DNA of 10,260 bases from RGIG8748 sp045532255 (lineage in GTDB: Bacteria; Bacillota; Clostridia; UMGS1810). The notes under the pieces were generated by a model. That model worked only from the letters and a program-made list of their open reading frames with translations, had not been told where the DNA came from and did no database searches. The stretch lies in assembly GCA_045532255.1 (NCBI GenBank), contig JAZSFO010000042.1, positions 1 to 10,260 of the forward strand, given 5' to 3'. This document shows, piece by piece, positions 1 to 4,790 of this stretch (position 1 is its first letter; each line of letters starts with the position of its first letter). A program made the position numbers and the translations under genes.

Positions 1-50
1 CTCTTGCCGATAAGCGACCTTCTGAATGCTTCTATACTCGCATTTACCAT
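1..50 (-). CDS. 5' end of an unrecognised gene, cut by the left window edge
   Basis: Only the first 16 codons are visible, reading MVNASIEAFRRSLIGK. The ATG at 50-48 is preceded by GGAG at 64-61 with a 10-base spacer. Another ATG at 60-58 touches that GGAG directly and is in a different frame, so it is less likely. The gene starts 21 bases after the stop of the second TauE/SafE half gene on the same strand and is probably in that operon. A short amphipathic start followed by a 'GK' just before the edge would suit a nucleotide-binding enzyme such as a Mur ligase, but this is a guess and too little is visible to name a product. Confidence 0.5.
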   Translation of the reverse strand, partial: MVNASIEAFRRSLIGK

Positions 51-71
51 AATATATCATCTCCAAAATCT

Positions 72-419
72 TCAATCCTTTTTTCTTTTGAACTGCATTA
101 TACCTATAACAAAAAGAAATACTCCGAATATCCTTTTTATTACATTAGTGCTTATAATTGAGGCAATCTCCGAGCCTATAAGTGCTCCGGGGATGCCTGA
201 TATTATCATAATCAGTGCAGATGCCCTGTCAAGTCTTTTTTCCCGAAAGTGGATAATCAGTGCACAAATTGCAACAGGAATAAAATAAATGAGGTTGATA
301 AACTGTGCATCCTTTTGACCGATATCAAAAAACGAGGTGAGAACAGGTATCAGTATTGCACCTCCGCCGATACCCATACCGCCTATCGCACCCGAAAGCA
401 TACTTGCAAGAAAAAGCAT
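72..419 (-). CDS. TauE/SafE (TSUP) family membrane protein, half-size, second of a tandem pair
   Basis: A 115-residue hydrophobic protein of the TauE/SafE (DUF81, TSUP) family, whose members export or import sulfite, sulfonates and other small anions across the cytoplasmic membrane. Near the N-terminus is a glycine-rich GAIGGMGIGGGAILIP segment (residues 10-25), the hallmark of each TSUP half. About four hydrophobic segments follow (roughly 1-30, 40-57, 67-85, 95-110), and the tail is basic (KRKKD). Usual TSUP proteins are about 250 residues with two such halves, so this is one half. I chose the ATG at 419 because it overlaps the stop of the upstream half gene as TGATG, typical of translational coupling. 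The open frame extends further upstream to 728 but lies inside the other gene and does not look like protein. The substrate cannot be read from the sequence. Confidence 0.85.
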   Translation of the reverse strand: MLFLASMLSGAIGGMGIGGGAILIPVLTSFFDIGQKDAQFINLIYFIPVAICALIIHFREKRLDRASALIMIISGIPGALIGSEIASIISTNVIKRIFGVFLFVIGIMQFKRKKD

Positions 420-775
420 CAGCCAATCACCATCCTGACTGCCGCCAGTATAATAAAGCAGCCGAAAATCTTTTTCAGCACATGGCCTTTCATACGCTTC
501 ATAAATCTTGCACCCAAAAAGCTCCCTATAGTGCCTGCAATACATACCTTGGTAATTACACTCATATCGGTTCTCGCAAATCCGAGGTAGCGGAATATAC
601 TTACTAAAGCAAGGGGTGCTATAACGGCAACTGCCGTTGCATGTGCCTTCTTGGCAGGCAGTGATGCATACTTTTCCAGACACGGCACAACAATCATACC
701 GCCACCCGAACCAAACAGTCCGTTGCATATACCTGCCGAAAATCCCGACAGGATAAGTTTATATTTGTGTTTCAT
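419..775 (-). CDS. TauE/SafE (TSUP) family membrane protein, half-size, first of a tandem pair
   Basis: A 118-residue membrane protein matching one half of a TauE/SafE (TSUP) anion transporter. The diagnostic glycine-rich motif GLFGSGGGMIVVP lies at residues 19-31, just after the first hydrophobic segment. Further hydrophobic stretches lie at about 45-62, 73-90 and 102-117, giving about four membrane spans. I start it at ATG 775-773 because AAGGAG lies 7-8 bases upstream; the open frame continues 13 codons further without a comparable site. Its stop overlaps the start of the second half gene by one base, so the two halves are almost certainly co-translated and probably pair in the membrane to make a full transporter. 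This split arrangement also occurs in other Clostridia. The first half carries the small residues expected for the inverted repeat, and no defect is visible. Substrate is unknown. Confidence 0.85.
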   Translation of the reverse strand: MKHKYKLILSGFSAGICNGLFGSGGGMIVVPCLEKYASLPAKKAHATAVAVIAPLALVSIFRYLGFARTDMSVITKVCIAGTIGSFLGARFMKRMKGHVLKKIFGCFIILAAVRMVIG

Positions 776-825
776 ACAATCACTCCTTTTTGTGATTAAT
801 ATTTGGAAACACAAATAAATATATA

Positions 826-852
826 CAAAAAGAGACCTGAAAAAGTCCCTTT
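826..852 (-). terminator. Rho-independent terminator downstream of the 6S RNA
   Basis: On the minus strand AGGGAC (850-845) pairs with GTCTCT (836-831), with one G-U pair and an 8-base loop. The stem can extend by A-U pairs at 851-852/830-829, and a run of U follows (831-827). It would end the 6S RNA transcript, or the ruvX-DUF1292-6S transcript, before the TauE/SafE genes. Confidence 0.6.
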
Positions 853-861
853 CCTAAAAAA

Positions 862-1065
862 TATTATACCCCGCAATGCCGTGTAAAAAGGATATATTTT
901 TAACCTGCCTTCGCAGGTGGACTCCGCCCGAATACTTATTGTTTCCCGGTCTTACGGAAACAAAGTCCTGCCGGGTATACAGCCATATCCGGAGATTGGG
1001 ATTCCGTTTCATCTTTGTTGGTTAAAATAATCCCAGTCACGAACACCGCAGGGTATAAGGAATTT
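862..1065 (-). ncRNA. ssrS: 6S RNA (RNA polymerase-binding regulatory RNA)
   Basis: A gene-free stretch of the minus strand folds in the 6S way. A perfect 11-bp closing stem (one G-U pair) joins 1058-1048 (TTATACCCTGC) with 874-864 (GCGGGGTATAA). Just inside it lie GGTGTTCGTG (1047-1038) and CACGGCATT (883-875), which pair over five bases and match the conserved TGTTCG...CGGCA pair of known 6S RNAs, including that of E. coli. A central bubble follows. It has a small hairpin on its 3' side (ACCTGC/GCAGGT, about 919-904), as in E. coli, and an apical rod built from CTCCG/CGGAG, CCCG/CGGG, ACTT/AAGT and GTTTCC/GGAAAC. The length of about 200 nt is typical. 6S RNA mimics an open promoter and binds the housekeeping sigma holoenzyme, reducing transcription in slow growth. 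The ends are estimated from the stem and the promoter. The identification rests on my reading of motif and fold, not on a covariance search. Confidence 0.8.
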
Positions 1066-1072
1066 CAAACCT

Positions 1073-1097
1073 CTTATATCAGTCTGCAAAATCAAAC
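1073..1097 (-). promoter_or_regulatory. Probable promoter of the 6S RNA (extended -10)
   Basis: On the minus strand TGA-TATAAG (1081-1073) forms an extended -10 element (TGnTATAAT-like). A T-rich weak -35 lies about 15-16 bases further upstream. Initiation would fall about 7 bases downstream, near 1066-1064, which agrees with the 5' end set by the closing stem of the RNA. The TG of the element belongs to the stop codon of the DUF1292 gene, so the promoter is embedded in that gene's 3' end. Confidence 0.45.
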
Positions 1098-1357
1098 AAA
1101 TCTCTGCATCTGTCCTTAAACATTTCAAAAGCCTTGTCAAGCTCTTCGTCGCTTTCTATCTGTGTGAGGACTGTCTCATCGTCGTCCTCGCTCTCAATAC
1201 GCATGATAAGAACCTCGTCGTCCTCGTCTGCCTCGGGCTGTTCGGGAGGAATAAGTGCAATATACTTGTTTCCTTCCAGTTCGAAAGAGTCTGCGATTTC
1301 AAAATCAAAGCTCTCTCCGTTCTCTCCTGCCAATGTGATGATATTCTGTTCTTCCAT
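1079..1357 (-). CDS. DUF1292 family small acidic protein (YrzB-like)
   Basis: A 92-residue, strongly acidic protein of the DUF1292 family, a small conserved Firmicutes protein (YrzB in Bacillus) with no established function. The family pattern is visible: an N-terminal beta-rich part (IITLAGENGESFDFEIADSF), a central YIALIPPE strand, an acidic linker (EADEDDE), then VLIMRIESEDDDE and a C-terminal helix (about 68-90). I start it at ATG 1357 because GAGGAG at 1370-1365 gives a 7-base spacer. An in-frame ATG at 1363 overlaps the ruvX stop as ATGA but sits only one base from that site. It directly follows ruvX, the usual order in Firmicutes. The adjacent alaS and DUF965 genes sometimes seen are not present here. 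Function is unknown; it is probably soluble and cytoplasmic. Confidence 0.88.
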   Translation of the reverse strand: MEEQNIITLAGENGESFDFEIADSFELEGNKYIALIPPEQPEADEDDEVLIMRIESEDDDETVLTQIESDEELDKAFEMFKDRCRDLFDFAD

Positions 1358-1359
1358 AT

Positions 1360-1782
1360 TCATTCTCCTCGCTTAATATAATCCAGGTAACTTTGAAGTA
1401 TAATAGATGCTGCTACCGTATCGATAACATTTTTTCTGTCCTTTCCCCGAGTGTTTGTGACATTGAGTATCCCTGCCGCCTGAACGGTGGTAAGTCTCTC
1501 GTCCCACAAAACAATCTCTGTGTCGGGAAGTCTTGACACAAGGTCATTTCGAAAAGCCTCGGTAACCTCTGCCCTGTCGCCCGAAGTACCGTTAAGGTTT
1601 TTTGGCATACCGAGGACAATTTTGGTTACATTATGCTCGCAAGCCAATGCTACAAGGTTATCAAGCATTTTTGAATACACCTTGTTGGGCAGGGTTGTAA
1701 GTCCCTGCGCTGTAATTCCAAGCGGATCGGAAAGTGCTATGCCCACTCTGGAATCACCGTAATCAATGCCCATAATTCTCAT
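1360..1782 (-). CDS. ruvX: RuvX/YqgF family Holliday junction resolvase-like nuclease
   Basis: A 140-residue protein of the usual length for RuvX (YqgF), an RNase H-fold nuclease linked to Holliday junction resolution and, in E. coli, to pre-16S rRNA 5'-end maturation. The three acidic sites of the fold are present: D7 in MGIDYGDSRVGIALSDP, E95 in WDERLTTVQA (residues 93-102), and D121 in VIDTVAASIILQSYL. The typical GMPKNLNGTSGDRA loop lies at 58-71. ATG 1782 has GGAG 9 bases upstream. The gene is transcribed with DUF1292 behind it, with stop and next start within a few bases. A near-consensus promoter lies just upstream, so this pair can be expressed independently of the DUF421-DUF4363 genes before it. 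Nothing is truncated or unusual. Confidence 0.95.
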   Translation of the reverse strand: MRIMGIDYGDSRVGIALSDPLGITAQGLTTLPNKVYSKMLDNLVALACEHNVTKIVLGMPKNLNGTSGDRAEVTEAFRNDLVSRLPDTEIVLWDERLTTVQAAGILNVTNTRGKDRKNVIDTVAASIILQSYLDYIKRGE

Positions 1783-1820
1783 GTTTTTAATCTCCGTATT
1801 ATTATATTACCATATATTTA

Positions 1821-1849
1821 ATAATATTTCAATTAAAAAATATTGTCAA
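1821..1849 (-). promoter_or_regulatory. Strong sigma-A promoter for ruvX-DUF1292
   Basis: Minus strand: a perfect -35 TTGACA (1849-1844), a 17-base spacer and -10 TATTAT (1826-1821). The -35 lies in the last codons of the DUF4363 gene. A second, weaker candidate overlaps it and is shifted 17 bases downstream: TTGAAA (1832-1827), 17 bases, TAATAT (1809-1804), with an upstream TG. The strong one gives a leader of about 30 bases before ruvX. Confidence 0.7.
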
Positions 1850-2204
1850 GTCTTATTTTTTCTCTTTCGTACAAATCCTCCAGCAGAAGAGCCGCCTTTT
1901 TGAAGGTATAAAGTGCCCTTTCCTTGTCTCCTATACGGATATAATCGTAACCCATAAGAATATTCTCATCTACCTGCATTATGATGGTATGACTGCATAT
2001 ATAAAACAATATTTTCTTTTTCTCTTTCCATTTATCAAGGGTCCTCGCATAATACTTTTCTGCATTATCTTCATCTATATGCTCCTCTGCCTTCTTTATG
2101 GAATCAACTAAGTTTTCGGTGCGGCTCTTTACCGCATGATTTCCAACTGCAAAGAGTGTCACAAGAAGGCACAAAATAATAATTGTCACTATTTCATTTT
2201 TCAT
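1833..2204 (-). CDS. DUF4363 family protein with one N-terminal membrane segment
   Basis: A 123-residue protein that I assign to DUF4363 from its layout and its place directly after a DUF421 gene, a pairing common in spore-forming Clostridia. After a short basic start (MKNE) there is one hydrophobic segment (residues about 5-21), then a charged, helix-rich extracytoplasmic part with many K/E heptad-like stretches (LVDSIKKAEEHIDEDN, LDKWKEKKKILFYICSHT, RALYTFKKAALLLEDLYERE). This suits a helical bundle anchored in the membrane. I start it at ATG 2204 because AAGGAAG lies 6 bases upstream; the longer open frame up to 2267 would lie inside the DUF421 gene. It overlaps the end of that gene by 11 bases, so the two are translationally coupled. 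Molecular function is unknown. No terminator is seen after it, so read-through into ruvX is possible. Confidence 0.75.
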   Translation of the reverse strand: MKNEIVTIIILCLLVTLFAVGNHAVKSRTENLVDSIKKAEEHIDEDNAEKYYARTLDKWKEKKKILFYICSHTIIMQVDENILMGYDYIRIGDKERALYTFKKAALLLEDLYEREKIRLDNIF

Positions 2205-2901
2205 TTTTCTCTTCCTTTTTTTGCAAGAATATGCTACCGTCTCCGTCCTCCGAGAGAACAAAAACATCCTCTGCGGATTTTATTCCGTTGTTTTTCAGGA
2301 TTTTTTTGACCCAATCTTCGTTTTTGCCCATTCGTTTAAGCTCGCTCAATCGGATTTTTCCGTCCGAAATATATATAGGCGGTATTATTGTCTGATTTGT
2401 TTTGATATCAAAATCACCCGTAACCGTCGGGGTTGCCTCGCTTTTGGGCACAACCGATATGCTTCCCTCTGTTTCAAGAACAACTATATCTATATCGGAC
2501 AGGCTGAAATATCCCTGCTTTCTGAGTTCTTCCATAAGATCATCAATATTCATTCTTGCATGCGTCATTTCCTCGCGGTTGAGCTTTCCGTCTTTTATAA
2601 GTATCTGCGGTTTCCCGCTGAGAATTACCCTTATCTTTTCGCTCTTAAGACACACAAACGACAGCAAAACCTCGCATATTACAAGGGTAAAAATGGGTAC
2701 AATACCGTAGAGCAGCGGAACAGACACATCGCTCATGGGAAGTGTGGCAAGGTCGGATATCATTATGGCAACAACAAGCTCGGACGGCTGAAGCTCGCCT
2801 ATCTGCCTTTTTCCCATTATTCTCAGCGAAAAAACGACGAGTCCATATACAATTATGGTCCTCAAAAACAAAATAATCATATAAAACACCGTTTTCATCA
2901 T
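2194..2901 (-). CDS. DUF421 / YetF family membrane protein
   Basis: A 235-residue protein of the DUF421 (YetF/YkjA/YrbG) family, whose members include sporulation-associated membrane proteins. It has three N-terminal membrane segments (about 6-29, 41-60, 63-86), with the family signature RIMGKRQIGELQPSELVVAI across residues 27-46. The cytoplasmic YetF domain follows: KPQILIKDGKLNREEMTHAR, then MNIDDLMEELRKQGYFSLSDI and VVLETEGSISVVPKS. The C-terminal part (about 165-235) repeats a related pattern (IYISDGKIRLSELKRMGKNE) and ends in a charged KKEEKNEK tail, as in many clostridial members. The start is uncertain between ATG 2901 and ATG 2898; upstream there is only a poor AAGAAA-type site. The next gene overlaps its end by 11 bases. 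The role of the family is not settled; reports link relatives to spore and membrane properties. Confidence 0.88.
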   Translation of the reverse strand: MMKTVFYMIILFLRTIIVYGLVVFSLRIMGKRQIGELQPSELVVAIMISDLATLPMSDVSVPLLYGIVPIFTLVICEVLLSFVCLKSEKIRVILSGKPQILIKDGKLNREEMTHARMNIDDLMEELRKQGYFSLSDIDIVVLETEGSISVVPKSEATPTVTGDFDIKTNQTIIPPIYISDGKIRLSELKRMGKNEDWVKKILKNNGIKSAEDVFVLSEDGDGSIFLQKKEEKNEK

Positions 2902-2919
2902 AAATTTCTTAATATTGTT

Positions 2920-2947
2920 ACTTTACAGAATGAATTTTATGTGTTAA
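2920..2947 (-). promoter_or_regulatory. Candidate promoter for the DUF421-DUF4363 genes
   Basis: Minus strand: TTAACA (2947-2942), a 16-base spacer and TAAAGT (2925-2920). It is weaker than the opposing plus-strand promoter and occupies exactly the same bases, each -10 facing the other's -35. It is suggested only by the match and by position about 20 bases before the gene. Confidence 0.35.
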
Positions 2948-2950
2948 AAT
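2922..2950 (+). promoter_or_regulatory. Sigma-A promoter of the small TTG-start gene
   Basis: TTTACA (2922-2927), a 17-base spacer and TAAAAT (2945-2950): five of six consensus bases in each box with optimal spacing. Transcription would start near 2957, about 25 bases before the TTG start codon, and include the AAGGAG site at 2967-2972. Confidence 0.7.
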
Positions 2951-2980
2951 TATAGTAATATTATGTAAGGAGTGATAATT

Positions 2981-3253
2981 TTGGCTAAGAAAAAAGAACA
3001 GACTTCCCTCATATACAAAAACAGACCGCTTGTGAAAAGAGGCAATACAGTTATCTACGGTGATATTTCCGACGATTACTATGTATGCATAGAAATACTT
3101 GATACGGAAAGCCATCAGGATATGGAGCTTGCAACAGATGTTGTAGTATCTCTTATGGCAAACGGCAGAGTAGAAAAGAAGGCCGAGAGAGAGGGACTTT
3201 ACAGGGCACTCGATATAGGTGCATACTGGCTTGAAGAAGCTATGAATGCCTGA
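2981..3253 (+). CDS. Small conserved-looking protein of unknown function (90 aa, TTG start)
   Basis: A 90-residue soluble protein. I set the start at TTG 2981, giving MAKKKEQTSLIYKNRPLV, because AAGGAG (2967-2972) ends 8 bases upstream. The open frame reaches a GTG at 2972, but that codon lies inside the ribosome binding site. The protein opens with a basic stretch, then a pattern LIYKNRPLVKRGNTVIYGDI (residues 10-29) that predicts short beta strands. A second strand-like part (YYVCIEILDTES) follows, and the C-terminus is mostly helical (EKKAEREGLYRALDIGAYWLEEAM). There is no membrane segment, signal peptide or metal motif. I recall similar short proteins in Clostridia but no named family, and I assign no function. 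It stands alone between its own strong promoter and a strong terminator. Confidence 0.8.
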   Translation: MAKKKEQTSLIYKNRPLVKRGNTVIYGDISDDYYVCIEILDTESHQDMELATDVVVSLMANGRVEKKAEREGLYRALDIGAYWLEEAMNA

Positions 3254-3258
3254 GTTTG

Positions 3259-3297
3259 TTTCTTCGTCAATTATCAGTATTGGCGAAGAAATTTTTG
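3259..3297 (+). terminator. Rho-independent terminator after the small TTG-start gene
   Basis: TTTCTTCGTCAAT (3259-3271) pairs with ATTGGCGAAGAAA (3279-3291): 13 bp with one U-G pair, a 7-base loop, then TTTTT. It lies 5 bases after the stop codon and would separate this gene from pncB. Confidence 0.88.
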
Positions 3298-3325
3298 TTA
3301 AATTAGTATTTAGGAGGCTACATCC

Positions 3326-4771
3326 ATGGATTGCTCACAAAATCTTACAATGCTTATGGACTTCTATGAGCTTACAATGTCCAACGGTTACTTTAAGCAC
3401 GGAATGAAGGACAAGGTTGCCTGCTTTGATATGTTCTTTCGCAAAATTCCCGATGGCGGCGGTTTTGCAATAATGGCAGGTGTAAGTCAGCTTGTTGACT
3501 ACATCAAAAACCTTTCGTTCTCTGAGGATGATATCAAATATCTCGAAAGCAAAAACATGTTTTCCAAGGAATTTCTTGATTACCTGCGAAACTTTAAGTT
3601 TTCCTGCGATATATATGCAATTCCCGAGGGAACACCCATCTTCCCCGGTGAGCCTATAGTTAAGGTAATCGGACCTGTTATAGAAGCACAGCTTATAGAA
3701 ACAATGGTTCTTATAACCATAAACCATCAGTGCCTTATTGCAACTAAGGCAAACCGTATTGTGCGTGCAGCAAAGGGCCGTCCCGTAATGGAATTCGGTT
3801 CAAGGCGTGCACAGGGAAGCACAGGAGCGGTTAACGGAGCGCGTGCCGCATATATTGCGGGCTGTGTGGGTACGGCATGTACACTTGCAGACAAAAACTA
3901 CTCCATCCCTGCAATGGGAACAATGGCTCACAGCTGGATACAGCTCTTCGATACGGAATATGAAGCGTTTCTGGCATATGCAAAGACATATCCCGATGCA
4001 TGCACACTTCTTATAGACACCTACAATGTAATGAAATCGGGTCTTCCCAATGCAATAAAAGTATTTAAGGAATATCTTATACCAAACGGACACAAGCCTG
4101 TCGGTGTAAGAATAGACAGCGGTGATATAGCCTATTTGTCGCGTAAGGTACGCGCATCTCTTGACGAGGCAGGTCTTGAATGTGTAAAGATTGTTGCATC
4201 AAACTCGCTTGACGAGTATATAATAAGAGACCTCATTCATCAGGAAGCATGCATAGACTCATTCGGTGTCGGCGAAAGACTTATTACATCAAGGAGCGAG
4301 CCAGTGTTTGGCGGAGTTTACAAGCTTGCATCCGTGTATGATGGTAACGGCACAGAAATACCCAGAATAAAGCTTAGCGAAAACACCGTAAAGATAACAA
4401 ACCCCTGCAACAAAAAGGTTGTGAGATTTTATTCCAAGGAAAATGGCAAGGCTCTTGCAGACCTTCTTATGCTTGAGGGCGAACCTCTTCCTGACGGAGC
4501 AGACTATGAAATATTTGACCCCGACCACACATGGAAGCGAAAGGTTATTACAAACTACACCGTAAGAGAGCTTATGGTTCCTATATTCAAATCGGGCGAG
4601 TATATATATGACGAGCCGTCAATTGACGAAATACAAAAATACTGTCTGGACGAAGTAAACAATCTGTGGAACGAGGTAAAGAGATTTGAAAATCCACATT
4701 CCTACTATGTTGATTTGTCCGAAAAGCTGTGGAGTATAAAAACAAATCTTCTCAGCAAACACAAAAATTAA
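3326..4771 (+). CDS. pncB: Nicotinate phosphoribosyltransferase
   Basis: A 481-residue enzyme that joins nicotinate and PRPP to nicotinate mononucleotide, the first step of the Preiss-Handler NAD salvage route, with ATP hydrolysis stimulating the reaction. The length suits the longer bacterial NAPRTase class. Visible family motifs: MLMDFYELTMSNGYF (9-23), PEGTPIFPGEP (100-110), the phosphate-binding EFGSRRAQG (156-164), GTMAHSW with H202, the likely phosphorylated histidine, LLIDTYNV (228-235), RIDSGD (262-267) and FGVGERLITS (313-322). Start ATG 3326 has AGGAGG 8 bases upstream. It follows a terminator, so its promoter must lie in the short stretch before 3312 or inside the terminator; no clear one is seen. 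rnfC starts 19 bases after its stop with no terminator between, so it appears to lead the rnf operon. nadE, a later step of the same pathway, lies beyond the operon on the other strand. Confidence 0.97.
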   Translation: MDCSQNLTMLMDFYELTMSNGYFKHGMKDKVACFDMFFRKIPDGGGFAIMAGVSQLVDYIKNLSFSEDDIKYLESKNMFSKEFLDYLRNFKFSCDIYAIPEGTPIFPGEPIVKVIGPVIEAQLIETMVLITINHQCLIATKANRIVRAAKGRPVMEFGSRRAQGSTGAVNGARAAYIAGCVGTACTLADKNYSIPAMGTMAHSWIQLFDTEYEAFLAYAKTYPDACTLLIDTYNVMKSGLPNAIKVFKEYLIPNGHKPVGVRIDSGDIAYLSRKVRASLDEAGLECVKIVASNSLDEYIIRDLIHQEACIDSFGVGERLITSRSEPVFGGVYKLASVYDGNGTEIPRIKLSENTVKITNPCNKKVVRFYSKENGKALADLLMLEGEPLPDGADYEIFDPDHTWKRKVITNYTVRELMVPIFKSGEYIYDEPSIDEIQKYCLDEVNNLWNEVKRFENPHSYYVDLSEKLWSIKTNLLSKHKN

Positions 4772-4790
4772 CTACGCGAGGTGTAATTAC

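Noticed and set aside
420..728. N-terminal extension of the second TauE/SafE half gene
   Set aside because: These 103 codons overlap the first half gene in another frame and read as cysteine- and tyrosine-rich nonsense; the TGATG start at 419 explains the gene.
863..868. TATAAT on the minus strand, a possible -10 box for the TauE/SafE genes
   Set aside because: It is part of the 3' arm of the 6S closing stem, no -35 lies 16-18 bases upstream, and a terminator follows before the genes.
776..1078. A riboswitch controlling the TauE/SafE genes
   Set aside because: I considered this because of the position, but the closing stem, the TGTTCG/CGGCA motif and the bubble layout match 6S RNA, and no ligand-type core or terminator/antiterminator switch is seen.
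1134..1376. A serine-rich 80-codon frame on the plus strand
   Set aside because: The serine runs are the complement of the Asp/Glu codons of the DUF1292 gene.
2221..2955. A 244-codon open frame on the plus strand opposite DUF421
   Set aside because: It is antisense to a clear DUF421 gene, has no ribosome binding site or recognisable motif, and its odd residue mix (many Y, N, K and C) is typical of a shadow frame.
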